Shown here one piece after another: positions 8,188-16,226 of a stretch of 64,000 bases of DNA. Both the position numbers and the translations under genes were made by a program. Location of the stretch: positions 1 to 64,000 of the forward strand of contig NZ_BMLC01000002.1 in NCBI RefSeq assembly GCF_014645015.1, in the 5' to 3' direction. The notes under the pieces are model-generated. The model was not told where the DNA came from and made no database searches. It was given only the letters and a program-made list of their open reading frames with translations. Numbering within the stretch: the first letter of the stretch is position 1; every line of letters begins with the position of its first letter. The DNA is from Salinibacterium xinjiangense (GTDB taxonomy: Bacteria; Actinomycetota; Actinomycetes; Actinomycetales; Microbacteriaceae).

Positions 8188-9951
8188 CTAGCTGCGCAGC
8201 CACACAGCGGTGTCTGCAGGAAGCGCGCCACCGACGATCTCTTCGCTTGCCAGCAGCATTTCGTCGAGCGGCAGTTCGACCGCCACGTCGCCGAAGTTCA
8301 CGATGACGGTGACCGCGCCGTTGCGCATGGCGAGAACGTCGACGCCGTAGCCATCGAGCCATTCGATGTGGCCGGCACCGAGGCCGTGCTCGGCGCGCAG
8401 CGCGAGCGCGGAGCGGTACAGCTCGAGGGTGCTGCCGGGTACTCCCTCCTGCGCGTCACGAGAGTAGGGTCCCCAGTCTGTGGGCTGAGGGAGCCAGCTC
8501 TTCGCCGCAGGGCCGAAGCCGTATGACGGCTTGTCGGCCTCCCAGGGAATCGGCACGCGACATCCGTCCCGTCCATACTTCTCGTGGTCGGTGCGGAACC
8601 AGGTGGGATCCTGGCGGGCGGCATCGGGAAGTTCCATGTCTTCAGGAAGGCCCAGCTCTTCGCCCTGATAGAGGTAGGCGCTGCCGGGAAGGGCGAGCAT
8701 CAGGGATGTGGCGGCGCGTGCTCGGCGCAGCCCCTCAGCGGTATCGGGCTTGCCCTCGGTGTCTGGCCCAATGCCGGAACCCTGCGGAACGTCAGCATGC
8801 AGCGCGAGCCTGGTCGCGTGCCTGACCACATCGTGGTTTGACAGCACCCACGTGCTCGGTGCGCCGACGCTGGAAAATGCGGCGATGGACTCGTCGATGA
8901 TGCTGCGCATGGTCGGGGCAGTCCACTCGGTGAACATGTAGCCGAAATTGAAGGCCTGGCTGAACTCGTCGGGCCTCACCCAGAGGGCCATCTTCTCTAG
9001 CGGATCCACCCACGCTTCTGCTGCCATGACACGGTCACCCTCATACTCGGCGAGCACCGCGTTCCAACCGCGCCAGATCTCGTGCACTCCCGAGTGTCCC
9101 CAGTAGGGCGGGTCCGGGTGCACTTCGGGGGTCACGGGATCGAGGTCGGATGCTACGGCGGCAGTGCCGCCCATGCTGGCGCCTTCGACGGGAGGCGAGT
9201 AGTCGGGGAGGCCCTCCTCCTTGATCATGCCGTGTGCGACATCCACCCTGAATCCATCGACGCCACGGTCGAGCCAGAAGCGCAGAATGCCGAAGAACTG
9301 CTCGCGAACCCACGGGTTCTCCCAGTTGAGGTCGGGCTGTGAGACGTCGAAGATGTGCAGGTACCACTGCCCGGGGGTGCCGTCGGAATTGGTGGTGCGC
9401 TGCCACATCGGCCCACCGAAGACGGATTCCCAGTTGTTGGGGGCGAGGTCGCCGTTCGGCCCCTGGCCGTCGTGGAACATGTAGCGGTCGCGCTCCGGGG
9501 AGCCCACCGGTGACGCGAGCGCCTCCAGGAACCACGCATGCTGATCGGAGGTGTGATTAGGGACCATGTCGACGATGACTTTGAGGCCCAGGCCGTGGGC
9601 AGTGGTTACGAGCGTGTCGAAATCCGCGAGCGTGCCGAACATGGGATCGACGTTGCAGTAGTCGGAGACGTCGTAGCCCGCGTCGTTCTGCGGCGAAGTA
9701 AAGAAGGGGGACAGCCAGATGGCGTCAACACCGAGCTCGGAGAGGGAATGCAGCCGGCCCGTGATGCCCGGGAGGTCGCCGATTCCGTTGCCGGTGGAGT
9801 CGGCGAACGACCTCGGATAGATCTGGTAGATGACCGCTGTGCGCCACCATTCCGAGCCTGTCGCGGTCACAACCTCGGTGGTTTCGGGCTGATCTGCGGG
9901 CACGGCAAAGGCTTCGGCGCTCTCGAGGGTCATGCGAACACGATACTTCAT
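8188..9951 (-). CDS. GH13 alpha-glucosidase (oligo-1,6-glucosidase / maltase type)
   Basis: 587 aa from ATG 9951; ATG 9933 is equally possible since neither has a good RBS. The GH13 regions appear in order: VDMVPNHTSDQH, DGFRVDVAHGM with nucleophile Asp237, AAEAWVDP with acid/base Glu312, and LSNHDVVRH with Asp374. YQIYPRSFADSTGNGIGDLPG at the start is typical of the oligosaccharide hydrolases that release glucose from malto- or isomalto-oligosaccharides in the cytoplasm. No transporter is adjacent. A LacI-type operator lies just upstream. It is convergent with the M23 gene, only 16 bases apart. Confidence 0.87.
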   Translation of the reverse strand: MKYRVRMTLESAEAFAVPADQPETTEVVTATGSEWWRTAVIYQIYPRSFADSTGNGIGDLPGITGRLHSLSELGVDAIWLSPFFTSPQNDAGYDVSDYCNVDPMFGTLADFDTLVTTAHGLGLKVIVDMVPNHTSDQHAWFLEALASPVGSPERDRYMFHDGQGPNGDLAPNNWESVFGGPMWQRTTNSDGTPGQWYLHIFDVSQPDLNWENPWVREQFFGILRFWLDRGVDGFRVDVAHGMIKEEGLPDYSPPVEGASMGGTAAVASDLDPVTPEVHPDPPYWGHSGVHEIWRGWNAVLAEYEGDRVMAAEAWVDPLEKMALWVRPDEFSQAFNFGYMFTEWTAPTMRSIIDESIAAFSSVGAPSTWVLSNHDVVRHATRLALHADVPQGSGIGPDTEGKPDTAEGLRRARAATSLMLALPGSAYLYQGEELGLPEDMELPDAARQDPTWFRTDHEKYGRDGCRVPIPWEADKPSYGFGPAAKSWLPQPTDWGPYSRDAQEGVPGSTLELYRSALALRAEHGLGAGHIEWLDGYGVDVLAMRNGAVTVIVNFGDVAVELPLDEMLLASEEIVGGALPADTAVWLRS

Positions 9952-9961
9952 GACGACAAAG

Positions 9962-9977
9962 GCGAAAGCGCTTGCAC
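9962..9977 (-). promoter_or_regulatory. LacI-family operator candidate
   Basis: The perfect 8-bp palindrome AAGCGCTT (9966-9973) sits within GCGAAAGCGCTTGCAC, ten bases before the GH13 start codon. The CG-centred form matches operators bound by LacI/GalR sugar repressors, so repression of the alpha-glucosidase by such a protein is likely. The regulator is not in the window. Confidence 0.65.
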
Positions 9978-10105
9978 TTTTGCCGCAGTCTGCTACCCCT
10001 GCATCGAAACGTCGCGCGACGGGCAACCGGCCGGTTTCGCACGGATGAGGCTCCCGGGAATGCTAGTCTCTTACGGTGCCAAACGGACGGCTAAGTCCTT
10101 TGTGC

Positions 10106-10177
<72 letters not shown>

Positions 10178-10202
10178 CCGCAGTTGCTTCCAGCGGCTGC
10201 AT

Positions 10203-10276
10203 GGCTGAGTAGCTCAGTTGGTTAGAGCGCACGACTCATAATCGTGAGGTCGCGGGATCGTGCCCCGCCTCAGCTA
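10203..10276 (+). tRNA. tRNA-Met(CAT)
   Basis: Acceptor GGCTGAG/CTCAGCT (first pair G-T), D-arm with GGTTAGAGC, anticodon stem CACGA/TCGTG with loop CTCATAA giving anticodon CAT, T-arm GCGGG/CCCGC. The normal first pair argues for elongator Met rather than initiator. It follows tRNA-Thr by 25 bases and is probably cotranscribed with it. Confidence 0.92.
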
Positions 10277-10286
10277 CCGAAAGAGA

Positions 10287-10315
10287 AAAGACCCCGCCGT
10301 TCGCGTGGGGTCTTT
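10287..10315 (+). terminator. Terminator after the tRNA pair
   Basis: AAAGACCCC (10287-10295) pairs with GGGGTCTTT (10307-10315) and is followed by a T-rich tail GTTGTTG. The remaining bases to 10453 show no gene. Confidence 0.85.
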
Positions 10316-10453
10316 GTTGTTGTGGGCGGGAGCGATGGCTATGGCTACGGCGAATCCGAAACCGCCCAGCAGTAGGTGTGAAGCAGCTATGGCGAATCCG
10401 GTGCCGACAGAGACGCCAGCGATCTCGGAGCCACCAGCACCGGACAACCCTAG

Positions 10454-11296
10454 TTACCGGTCCTTCCCCTCGCGCCGCTGCACCTGAGCGAGGAGCCCTG
10501 CCCCCGCACGGAAATCGATCCGCAGGATCATTCCCTGATCGATGATGAAGTCGAACACGACCTTTGGTTCACCAAGGAGAATCCAGGCTGCCCCGGGCCG
10601 ATCGCCGACGAACACGGGGAAGGCCGTTGTGGCTGCGCCGTTGAAGAACCGTGCGACCTGTTCGGCACCTTCGATGCGTTGCGGGGTTCCGAGCGCGATG
10701 GCCGCTGGGTCACCTTCCACGACCACCGCCGGTGCGAGCAGTGCCAGTAACCGGTGGAAGTCGCCTTCTCGGGCCGCAACCAGGAACGCGTCAACCACCT
10801 TCCAGTCAGGCAACGGGTCTGTGTCGGTTGGCCGGGTACGTGGTTGATCGATCTTGCTCCGAGCCCTCGACGCGAGCTTGCGGGTAGCTGCCGGCGTGCG
10901 CCCCAGGATCTCTGCGATGGTGGCGAAGTCGAAGCCGAAGCTCTCGTGCAGCACGAACGCGACCCGCTCATTCGGGGTCAACCGATCCAGCAGGATCTGG
11001 AGGGCGACCCCGACCGTCTCGGCGAGAGCCACCTGCTCCGAGGCGTCGGGGGTGCTGCCGCCGCCGTCGGCGTCAACGTCGATCACCGGGATTCTGCCCC
11101 TGAGGCGGTCAAGGCACAATCGGGTGGTGGCCGTTGTCAGCCAGCCCGGGAGGTTGTAGATCTCGCCCTCCACCGACTGCATGCGCAGCCAGGCGTTCTG
11201 CACGACGTCCTGGGCTTCGTGGGAGTCACCCAGGATCCGCCCTGCCATCCGCAGCAGCCGGCTCCGCTCTTCCGCAAACACCGTGGTGCGATCCAT
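10454..11296 (-). CDS. sigJ: ECF41-like RNA polymerase sigma factor with SnoaL-type C-terminal domain
   Basis: 280 aa. Sigma region 2 (FAEERSRLLRMAGRILGDSHEAQDVVQNAWLR) and region 4 (LDRLTPNERVAFVLHESFGFDFATIAEILGRTPAATRKLASRAR) fill residues 1-165. A SnoaL_2-like domain follows (about 175-275). This arrangement is the SigJ/ECF41 type, where the fused domain modulates sigma activity in place of a separate anti-sigma factor. The usual ECF41 neighbour (a carboxymuconolactone decarboxylase or oxidoreductase) is absent. I cannot see the DGGGK motif of the classical C-terminal domain, so this may be a divergent member. The symbol is a family-level label. Confidence 0.8.
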   Translation of the reverse strand: MDRTTVFAEERSRLLRMAGRILGDSHEAQDVVQNAWLRMQSVEGEIYNLPGWLTTATTRLCLDRLRGRIPVIDVDADGGGSTPDASEQVALAETVGVALQILLDRLTPNERVAFVLHESFGFDFATIAEILGRTPAATRKLASRARSKIDQPRTRPTDTDPLPDWKVVDAFLVAAREGDFHRLLALLAPAVVVEGDPAAIALGTPQRIEGAEQVARFFNGAATTAFPVFVGDRPGAAWILLGEPKVVFDFIIDQGMILRIDFRAGAGLLAQVQRREGKDR

Positions 11297-11344
11297 TGTG
11301 GTTCAGCCCTCGTCATCACTCGCTAGCGAGTCGTCGAGGCAAAC

Positions 11345-11581
11345 CTAGCGCTCGGGGAGCGAAGCGAACGCCTTCTTCGTATTGGAGTACCACTCCATGG
11401 ATTGCCGTGGATGCTTCCAGCGATTTTTCATCTCCAGCCGAGCCGCATCGTGAGTCGCATCTTCGTCTTTCACGGCCTGCTTGAGGTGCTGGTCCTGATC
11501 CTTGATGATCTGGTCGGCGGTTTCTGCGTTCAGTTCGAGGTCACACGGTCCACCGAGCTGTCTGCATGTCATGGTCTTCAT
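11345..11581 (-). CDS. DUF1059-like small protein
   Basis: 78 aa from ATG 11581, preceded by AAGGAA at proper spacing; the frame extends upstream but without RBS. The N-terminus MKTMTCRQLGGPCDLE matches the start of DUF1059 proteins (two Cys at 6 and 12), followed by a charged helical part with ADQIIKDQDQHLKQAV. Function unknown. It is 48 bases downstream of the ECF gene end on the same strand side but transcribed separately. Confidence 0.72.
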   Translation of the reverse strand: MKTMTCRQLGGPCDLELNAETADQIIKDQDQHLKQAVKDEDATHDAARLEMKNRWKHPRQSMEWYSNTKKAFASLPER

Positions 11582-11758
11582 GGGTTTCGTTCCTTTTGAT
11601 CGATTGGACAGGCCCCTGTCGCAGGGCCCTGTCTGTATGACGATTCGGGCCGCCCAAGTGTGACCGGAATACCTCGATCGGGGAACTTCGGGCCCTGAGC
11701 CCACGCACAACACCGGCTCACGCTGTCACCACGTCCAGAAGCAAACGGAGGAGGAGAA

Positions 11759-12046
11759 ATGCACGCGCTAGTCGCCTACGAATCCCTGTGGGTAAACATC
11801 CGGCAGGTCGCGCACGCCATGGGGAACGAGCCCGAGTCGCGCATGGCCGTCGAGCGGGTGACATCAGAGCTGGCATCGTCGAATCTGGTCAGGCACGACC
11901 CCGTTGCCGTCGGCGGCCCCACGCACGCGTTTTCCATGACCCGAGTCTCCACTTGGCACGCTGCCATGGGGAACGATGATGCTCTCGAAATCGGCACGAC
12001 AAAGGGGGCACCACAGAAGTGGTGCCCCCTCTCTGAAGAGTTCTAG
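11759..12046 (+). pseudogene. Decayed flavodoxin-family gene
   Basis: A strong RBS (GGAGGAGGAG) precedes an ORF whose start MHALVAYESLWVNIRQVA and later VGGPTHAFSMTR match the two ends of the FMN site of actinobacterial flavodoxin-like proteins (usual form ALVVYESMFGNTR and VGGPTHAFGMSR). The phosphate loop is damaged (GNT replaced by VNI), the spacing between the two motifs is short, and the C-terminal half is missing. The frame runs through the terminator hairpin at 12003-12030 before stopping, so the native end is lost. I read it as a pseudogene; an unusual short protein is the alternative. Confidence 0.65.
12003..12030. terminator. Convergent terminator hairpin
   Basis: AGGGGGCACCA (12003-12013) pairs perfectly with TGGTGCCCCCT (12020-12030) around a 6-base loop. 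It lies between the convergent flavodoxin remnant and the osmC-type gene and could serve both. Confidence 0.85.
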
Positions 12047-12483
12047 ACTTCGAGCGTCGCGTCGAGCGTGATCTCGACTCCGGTGAGCGCCTTGCTGACG
12101 GGGCAGTTCACCTTGGCCGACTCCGCTGCTGCGAGGAAGGCACCGCTGTCGACACCTGTCACCTCGCCGCGAACCGTCAGCTTGATGCTGGTGAGGCGGA
12201 AGCCGCCCGCGGGGTCGGCGCCGAGGGAGACGTCGGCCGAGACATCCAGGGCTTCGATGGTTCCGCCGGCAGCGGCGAGTTCAGCCGACAACTGCATGGC
12301 GTAGCACGAGGTGTGCGCTGCCGCGAGCAGTTCTTCGGGGCTGGTCGATCCGTTGGCCTCGTCGGCCGCTCGCTTGGGGAAAGACACGTCGAACGTGGCG
12401 AGCTGTGAGCTGGTGAGCTCGACCTGCCCGGAGCCTTCCTCGAGGGTTCCGTTCCAGGCGGTGCGTGCGGTACGTGTTGGCAT
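12043..12483 (-). CDS. osmC: OsmC/Ohr-family peroxiredoxin
   Basis: 146 aa, normal length. The two redox cysteines are present: Cys60 in AAHTSCYAMQL and Cys127 in AKVNCPVSKAL. The family reduces organic and fatty-acid hydroperoxides with thiol donors in the cytoplasm. The start ARTAWNGTLEEGSGQVEL looks OsmC-like rather than canonical Ohr. It lies 56 bases downstream of the OhrR-type regulator gene on the same strand, so the two form the usual hydroperoxide-response pair. A hairpin GACCGG/CCGGTC (12511-12526) sits in the gap. Confidence 0.87.
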   Translation of the reverse strand: MPTRTARTAWNGTLEEGSGQVELTSSQLATFDVSFPKRAADEANGSTSPEELLAAAHTSCYAMQLSAELAAAGGTIEALDVSADVSLGADPAGGFRLTSIKLTVRGEVTGVDSGAFLAAAESAKVNCPVSKALTGVEITLDATLEV

Positions 12484-12539
12484 AGTTGATTCCTTGCTCG
12501 TGAGATGGATGACCGGGAATCCGGTCGCGTCGAAAAAAC

Positions 12540-12980
12540 TCAGCCAAACTCGCGCACCTGTGTCGCGAGGGTGGCGATCTGGCCCTGCAGCCTGGCGAGA
12601 TCACCGAGTGCGAAACCGGTGGACGCGCAGATCTGCTCGGCGATGCGGGGGGCTTCATTGCGCATTTCGCTGGCGGCTGGGGTGAGCGAGATCTCGACCA
12701 CTCGCTCGTCGAGCGTGGAACGCGTTCGAGTGACGAGACCGAGCGCCTGCAGTCGTTTGAGCAACGGCGACAGCGTGCCGGAGTCGAGTTGGAGTCGATC
12801 GCCGAGTTGGCGAACCGTGCTGGTGCCGGTTTCCCACAACACGAGCAACACGAGGTACTGGGGGTAGGTGACGCCCAGCGGCGCGAGAAGCTCCCGGTAT
12901 CGGCCCGTGATCGATCTCGACGCCGAGTACAGGGCAAAGCAGATCTGTTCCTCCAGTGGGCGGATCGCGGTGTCGGGCAT
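12540..12980 (-). CDS. ohrR: MarR-family organic peroxide sensor (OhrR-like)
   Basis: 146 aa from ATG 12980. The N-terminal IRPLEEQICFALYSASR carries Cys14, matching the reactive cysteine of OhrR (Cys15 in Bacillus subtilis). The winged helix follows: VTYPQYLVLLVLWE, STVRQLGDRLQLDSGTLSPLLKRL and the wing RTRSTLDERVVEISLT. It should repress until an organic hydroperoxide oxidises the cysteine. It is upstream of the osmC-type gene and divergent from the monooxygenase-hydrolase fusion; a perfect 12-bp dyad lies in the shared upstream region. Confidence 0.87.
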   Translation of the reverse strand: MPDTAIRPLEEQICFALYSASRSITGRYRELLAPLGVTYPQYLVLLVLWETGTSTVRQLGDRLQLDSGTLSPLLKRLQALGLVTRTRSTLDERVVEISLTPAASEMRNEAPRIAEQICASTGFALGDLARLQGQIATLATQVREFG

Positions 12981-12996
12981 GACGTCACAGTAACAC

Positions 12997-13008
12997 ATTG
13001 TGCACAAT
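12997..13008. promoter_or_regulatory. OhrR/MarR operator candidate
   Basis: ATTGTGCACAAT is a perfect palindrome 16 bases upstream of the ohrR start and 58 bases upstream of the divergent fusion gene. Size and AT-rich arms fit a MarR-family dimer site. A second, weaker dyad TTCCA/TGGAA lies at 13037-13053 nearer the fusion gene. Confidence 0.7.
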
Positions 13009-13066
13009 AGAATCGTGGACAGCCCAAACCACACTCTTCCACAGCATCTGGAATTAGTCTTAAGTG

Positions 13067-15469
13067 ATGACAGAACACATCGACGTGTTGATCGTGGGCG
13101 CTGGCCTCAGCGGTGTGGGAGCAGCAAGCCACCTCCGCCGCGAATGCCCCGGAAGATCCGTGCTGATCCTCGAATCGCGGAGCTCGATCGGCGGAACCTG
13201 GGATCTTTTCCGCTATCCCGGCGTGCGCTCAGACTCGGACATGTTCACGCTCGGGTACTCGTTCAGGCCGTGGACCGATCCGAAAGCGATCGCCGATGGC
13301 GAGTCGATCCGCAATTACATCGATGACACGGTCGCAGACGAAGGGCTCGACTCGGTGATCCGGCTTAATCACCGCGTGACCAACGCCGAGTGGTCGAGCG
13401 AGATGGCGCGCTGGACGGTGACCGCCCTGCAGACCACCGGTGACGACTATTCGATGGATGCTCCGCCGCAGGGGGAGACCGTCGTCTTCACCTGCTCGTT
13501 CCTCTCGGTGTGCTCGGGCTACTACCGTTACGACGAAGGCTTCGCTCCCACGTTCCCGGGGGCGGACACGTTCGAGGGCAGGATCGTGCATCCCCAGCAC
13601 TGGCCCGTCGATCTCGACTACGAGGGCAAGCGTGTTGTGATCATCGGTAGTGGCGCGACGGCTGTCACCCTCGTGCCGGCGATGGCAAAAGCCGCGGCGC
13701 ACGTCACCATGTTGCAGCGTTCGCCGACGTACATTGCCCCCGTGGCATCCAGTGACAGGCATGCAGACAGGATCCGTCGCCTGCTGCCCACGAAGCTCGC
13801 GTACGGGCTCGTGCGTGCCAAGAACATCGGCTATTCGATGCTCACATACCAGTTGAGCCGCCGTCGCCCCGGCACCATGAAGTCGATCCTGCGCAAGGCC
13901 GCGCTCTCGACGTTGCCCGAGGGCTTCGACTACGACAAACACTTGACCCCCGCGTATAACCCGTGGGACCAGCGCCTGTGCGTAATCCCGGACGCAGATC
14001 TTTTCAGGTCGATCAGCGACGGTCGCGCAGACATCGTCACCGACTCCATCAGCACGCTGACGCCCACGGGGATCGAGCTGGCGTCGGGAGCAACACTCGA
14101 CGCTGACGTCATCGTGAGCGCCACGGGGCTGAACATCCTCGCGATGGGGGGGATGACGCTGGTCGTCGACGGTCGACCCGTCGATGTGCCCACAACTCTC
14201 ACCTATAAGGGGATGATGCTCGCGGGGGTGCCCAACTTCGCGCTTACCATCGGCTACACGAACGCCTCCTGGACACTCAAAGCCGACCTCGTGGCGCAGT
14301 ACGTGTGTCGCGTGCTGAAGCACATGAGCGACAAGGGATACGACACCGTCGTCCCGGATCCGCCGGAGTCGGTGAGCTCGGGAGATCTCGTTTCCCTCAT
14401 CGACCTGGATGCCGGGTACGTTCGCCGCGGTGTCTCGCAGCTCCCGCGACAGGGTGCGAAGGCCCCATGGCGCCTGCATCAGAACTACGTGCGGGATTTC
14501 AGGCTGCTGAGACTCGGCCGCATCACCGACGACGTGCGTTTCGAACGGCGGAGAGTGAGCGTTCCGCTAGCGCATGAGGGTTCTGCCTTCATGACGATCG
14601 GCGGGCTCGGGCTGCGCTACCGGATCACCGGAGAGGGTTCACCGATCCTGCTGCTTCATGGAATCGGTCGAAGCCTCGAGGATTGGGACGAACAGCACGA
14701 GTTGCTCTCAGCCCATCACCGGGTCATCAGCATCGACATGCCCGGGTTCGCCTGGTCGGATCGGGCAGCGGGCGCCGCGAGTCTCGCGACCCTCGCCGGT
14801 GTGCTCGACCCGTTTCTGGAGTCGGTCGGGGTCGCCGGAGCATTACCAGTCATTGGTAACTCGCTCGGTGGTGCGGTCGCCATGACATTTGCCGTCACCC
14901 ATCCCGAGCGGGTCTCGAGCCTCGTGCTCGTCAACAGCGTCGGTTTCGGTAAGGAGGTCACCGTCGCGCTGAGAGTGCTCGCCATCAAGGGTGTCGGCGC
15001 TGCGCTCGCCCGCCCGAATCCGAAGACCTCGGCGCGCAGCGCGGAATCCCTCTTCTACGACAAGAAGTTCGCGACCGCCGAGCGAATCGATCGCTCATAC
15101 AGCCTGGCGCTGAGACCGGGACACACCCAGACCCTTCTCGATGTCGCTCACGAACTGGGGACGATCAGGGGCGTGCGGCCGCAATGGCGTGAATCACTGC
15201 TCGGCGCCGTGCGCGCGCTCGGAATACCGATCCTGGTGACGTGGGGGGATCACGACCACGTGCTTCCGTTTCTCCACCATGATGCGGCGGTCACGGCCCT
15301 GCCCGGTGCCGAAGGGCACGTCTTCGCGAGGACCGGTCACATGCCGCAGATCGAACAGTCTGAGGAGTTCGCCGCAGTCGTCGAAGAGTTTCTCGCACGA
15401 ACAGGCTCCGCCGCGCGAACCACGGGAGTTCCGCGGGCAGCGGCGGACAGCGCGCACAGTCGGGCCTGA
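13067..15469 (+). CDS. Baeyer-Villiger monooxygenase fused to an alpha/beta hydrolase
   Basis: 800 aa from ATG 13067 (a GTG immediately before is an alternative). Residues 1-500 are an EthA-like class B flavoprotein monooxygenase: FAD site GAGLSGVG, GGTWDLFRYPGVRSDSDMF, the Baeyer-Villiger fingerprint FEGRIVHPQHWP from residue 169, and the NADPH site GSGATAV. Residues from about 512 are an alpha/beta hydrolase: LLHGIGRS oxyanion loop, nucleophile Ser599 in GNSLGG, Asp728 in WGDHDHV and His758 in RTGHMPQ. The first domain would turn a ketone into an ester or lactone with NADPH and O2; the second would hydrolyse that ester. Both active sites look intact. It is divergent from ohrR across an operator-bearing gap. 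Confidence 0.88.
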   Translation: MTEHIDVLIVGAGLSGVGAASHLRRECPGRSVLILESRSSIGGTWDLFRYPGVRSDSDMFTLGYSFRPWTDPKAIADGESIRNYIDDTVADEGLDSVIRLNHRVTNAEWSSEMARWTVTALQTTGDDYSMDAPPQGETVVFTCSFLSVCSGYYRYDEGFAPTFPGADTFEGRIVHPQHWPVDLDYEGKRVVIIGSGATAVTLVPAMAKAAAHVTMLQRSPTYIAPVASSDRHADRIRRLLPTKLAYGLVRAKNIGYSMLTYQLSRRRPGTMKSILRKAALSTLPEGFDYDKHLTPAYNPWDQRLCVIPDADLFRSISDGRADIVTDSISTLTPTGIELASGATLDADVIVSATGLNILAMGGMTLVVDGRPVDVPTTLTYKGMMLAGVPNFALTIGYTNASWTLKADLVAQYVCRVLKHMSDKGYDTVVPDPPESVSSGDLVSLIDLDAGYVRRGVSQLPRQGAKAPWRLHQNYVRDFRLLRLGRITDDVRFERRRVSVPLAHEGSAFMTIGGLGLRYRITGEGSPILLLHGIGRSLEDWDEQHELLSAHHRVISIDMPGFAWSDRAAGAASLATLAGVLDPFLESVGVAGALPVIGNSLGGAVAMTFAVTHPERVSSLVLVNSVGFGKEVTVALRVLAIKGVGAALARPNPKTSARSAESLFYDKKFATAERIDRSYSLALRPGHTQTLLDVAHELGTIRGVRPQWRESLLGAVRALGIPILVTWGDHDHVLPFLHHDAAVTALPGAEGHVFARTGHMPQIEQSEEFAAVVEEFLARTGSAARTTGVPRAAADSAHSRA

Positions 15470-15542
15470 CCAGGCCGTTCTGCCCACTCCTAAGCCCGGC
15501 TGTTACGGTAGAAAGTCCGCCTGACCCTCGAGGAACCCCGCC

Positions 15543-16226
15543 ATGACCGCATCGCACAGCACCCGCGCACCGCGCATACGGTCTGCTGTGGGCGCCCGCC
15601 ACGGGCTCGCAGTCGTGGCGTTGGTCGGCGCCTTCGCGCTGGTGACCGTCGGATCGCTCGCGCCCCCGCCGGTGTCCGATGTCGCCGCGGCCGGGCCGAA
15701 CGCCCAGTCCTACCGCCCTGCTGGTGCGCAGAAACTGGTCATCCCCGAGCGCGCGCAGGTCGTTACCGTCGCGAGGGACGGGTACACGGCAACCGCCGGT
15801 GTGCAGAGTCTTGCCGCTGGCGGCACCAACTACGACTGGGCCAAACTGGTGCTGCTGAAAGCCGGCTTCCCCATGACCGACAGCAACGTCACGGTCATGA
15901 CGAGGTGGATGCGCCAGGAGAACGGCGCAGACGACTGGTGGAACCGCAATAACCCCCTGAATAACGGATGGGGTTCGGGCGGCAACAGCGGTCTCGGCAG
16001 CTACGACAGCCTCGAGCTCGCCGCCGAGAACGCCGCTGAAGCGCTGCACAGCGTCGGTGGCTACAGCGCAATCGTCGCGGGCTTCGCGGCCTCCGCTCCG
16101 ACGGAGGTCATCGAATCCGCGATCTGGGCATCACCGTGGGCATCCAGTCACTATGCCAACGGCGGGCACTGGGCGTACACCGCGGTGCAGGTCGTGACCT
16201 CACCCGACGGAACCTGGGCCGGCTAA
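15543..16226 (+). CDS. Secreted protein of unknown function, lysozyme-like signature possible
   Basis: 227 aa. A twin basic N-terminus and hydrophobic stretch LAVVALVGAFALVTVG (about 21-36) followed by VAAA predict export. After a linker, residues 98-227 hold a compact domain: NYDWAKLVLLKAGFPMTDSN, RWMRQENGADDWWNRNNPLNN and ALHSVGGYSAIV. A Glu after a Trp-rich helix and the following NNPLN resemble the catalytic neighbourhood of lysozyme or transglycosylase-like folds, but this is a guess from pattern only. The last four bases overlap the convergent menB stop. Confidence 0.6.
   Translation: MTASHSTRAPRIRSAVGARHGLAVVALVGAFALVTVGSLAPPPVSDVAAAGPNAQSYRPAGAQKLVIPERAQVVTVARDGYTATAGVQSLAAGGTNYDWAKLVLLKAGFPMTDSNVTVMTRWMRQENGADDWWNRNNPLNNGWGSGGNSGLGSYDSLELAAENAAEALHSVGGYSAIVAGFAASAPTEVIESAIWASPWASSHYANGGHWAYTAVQVVTSPDGTWAG

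Noticed and set aside
10260-10487. 75-codon ORF overlapping tRNA-Met
   Set aside because: Starts inside the tRNA and crosses a terminator.
13229-14479. 416-codon ORF opposite the monooxygenase
   Set aside because: Shadow of a gene with clear catalytic motifs; Arg/His-rich composition and no RBS.
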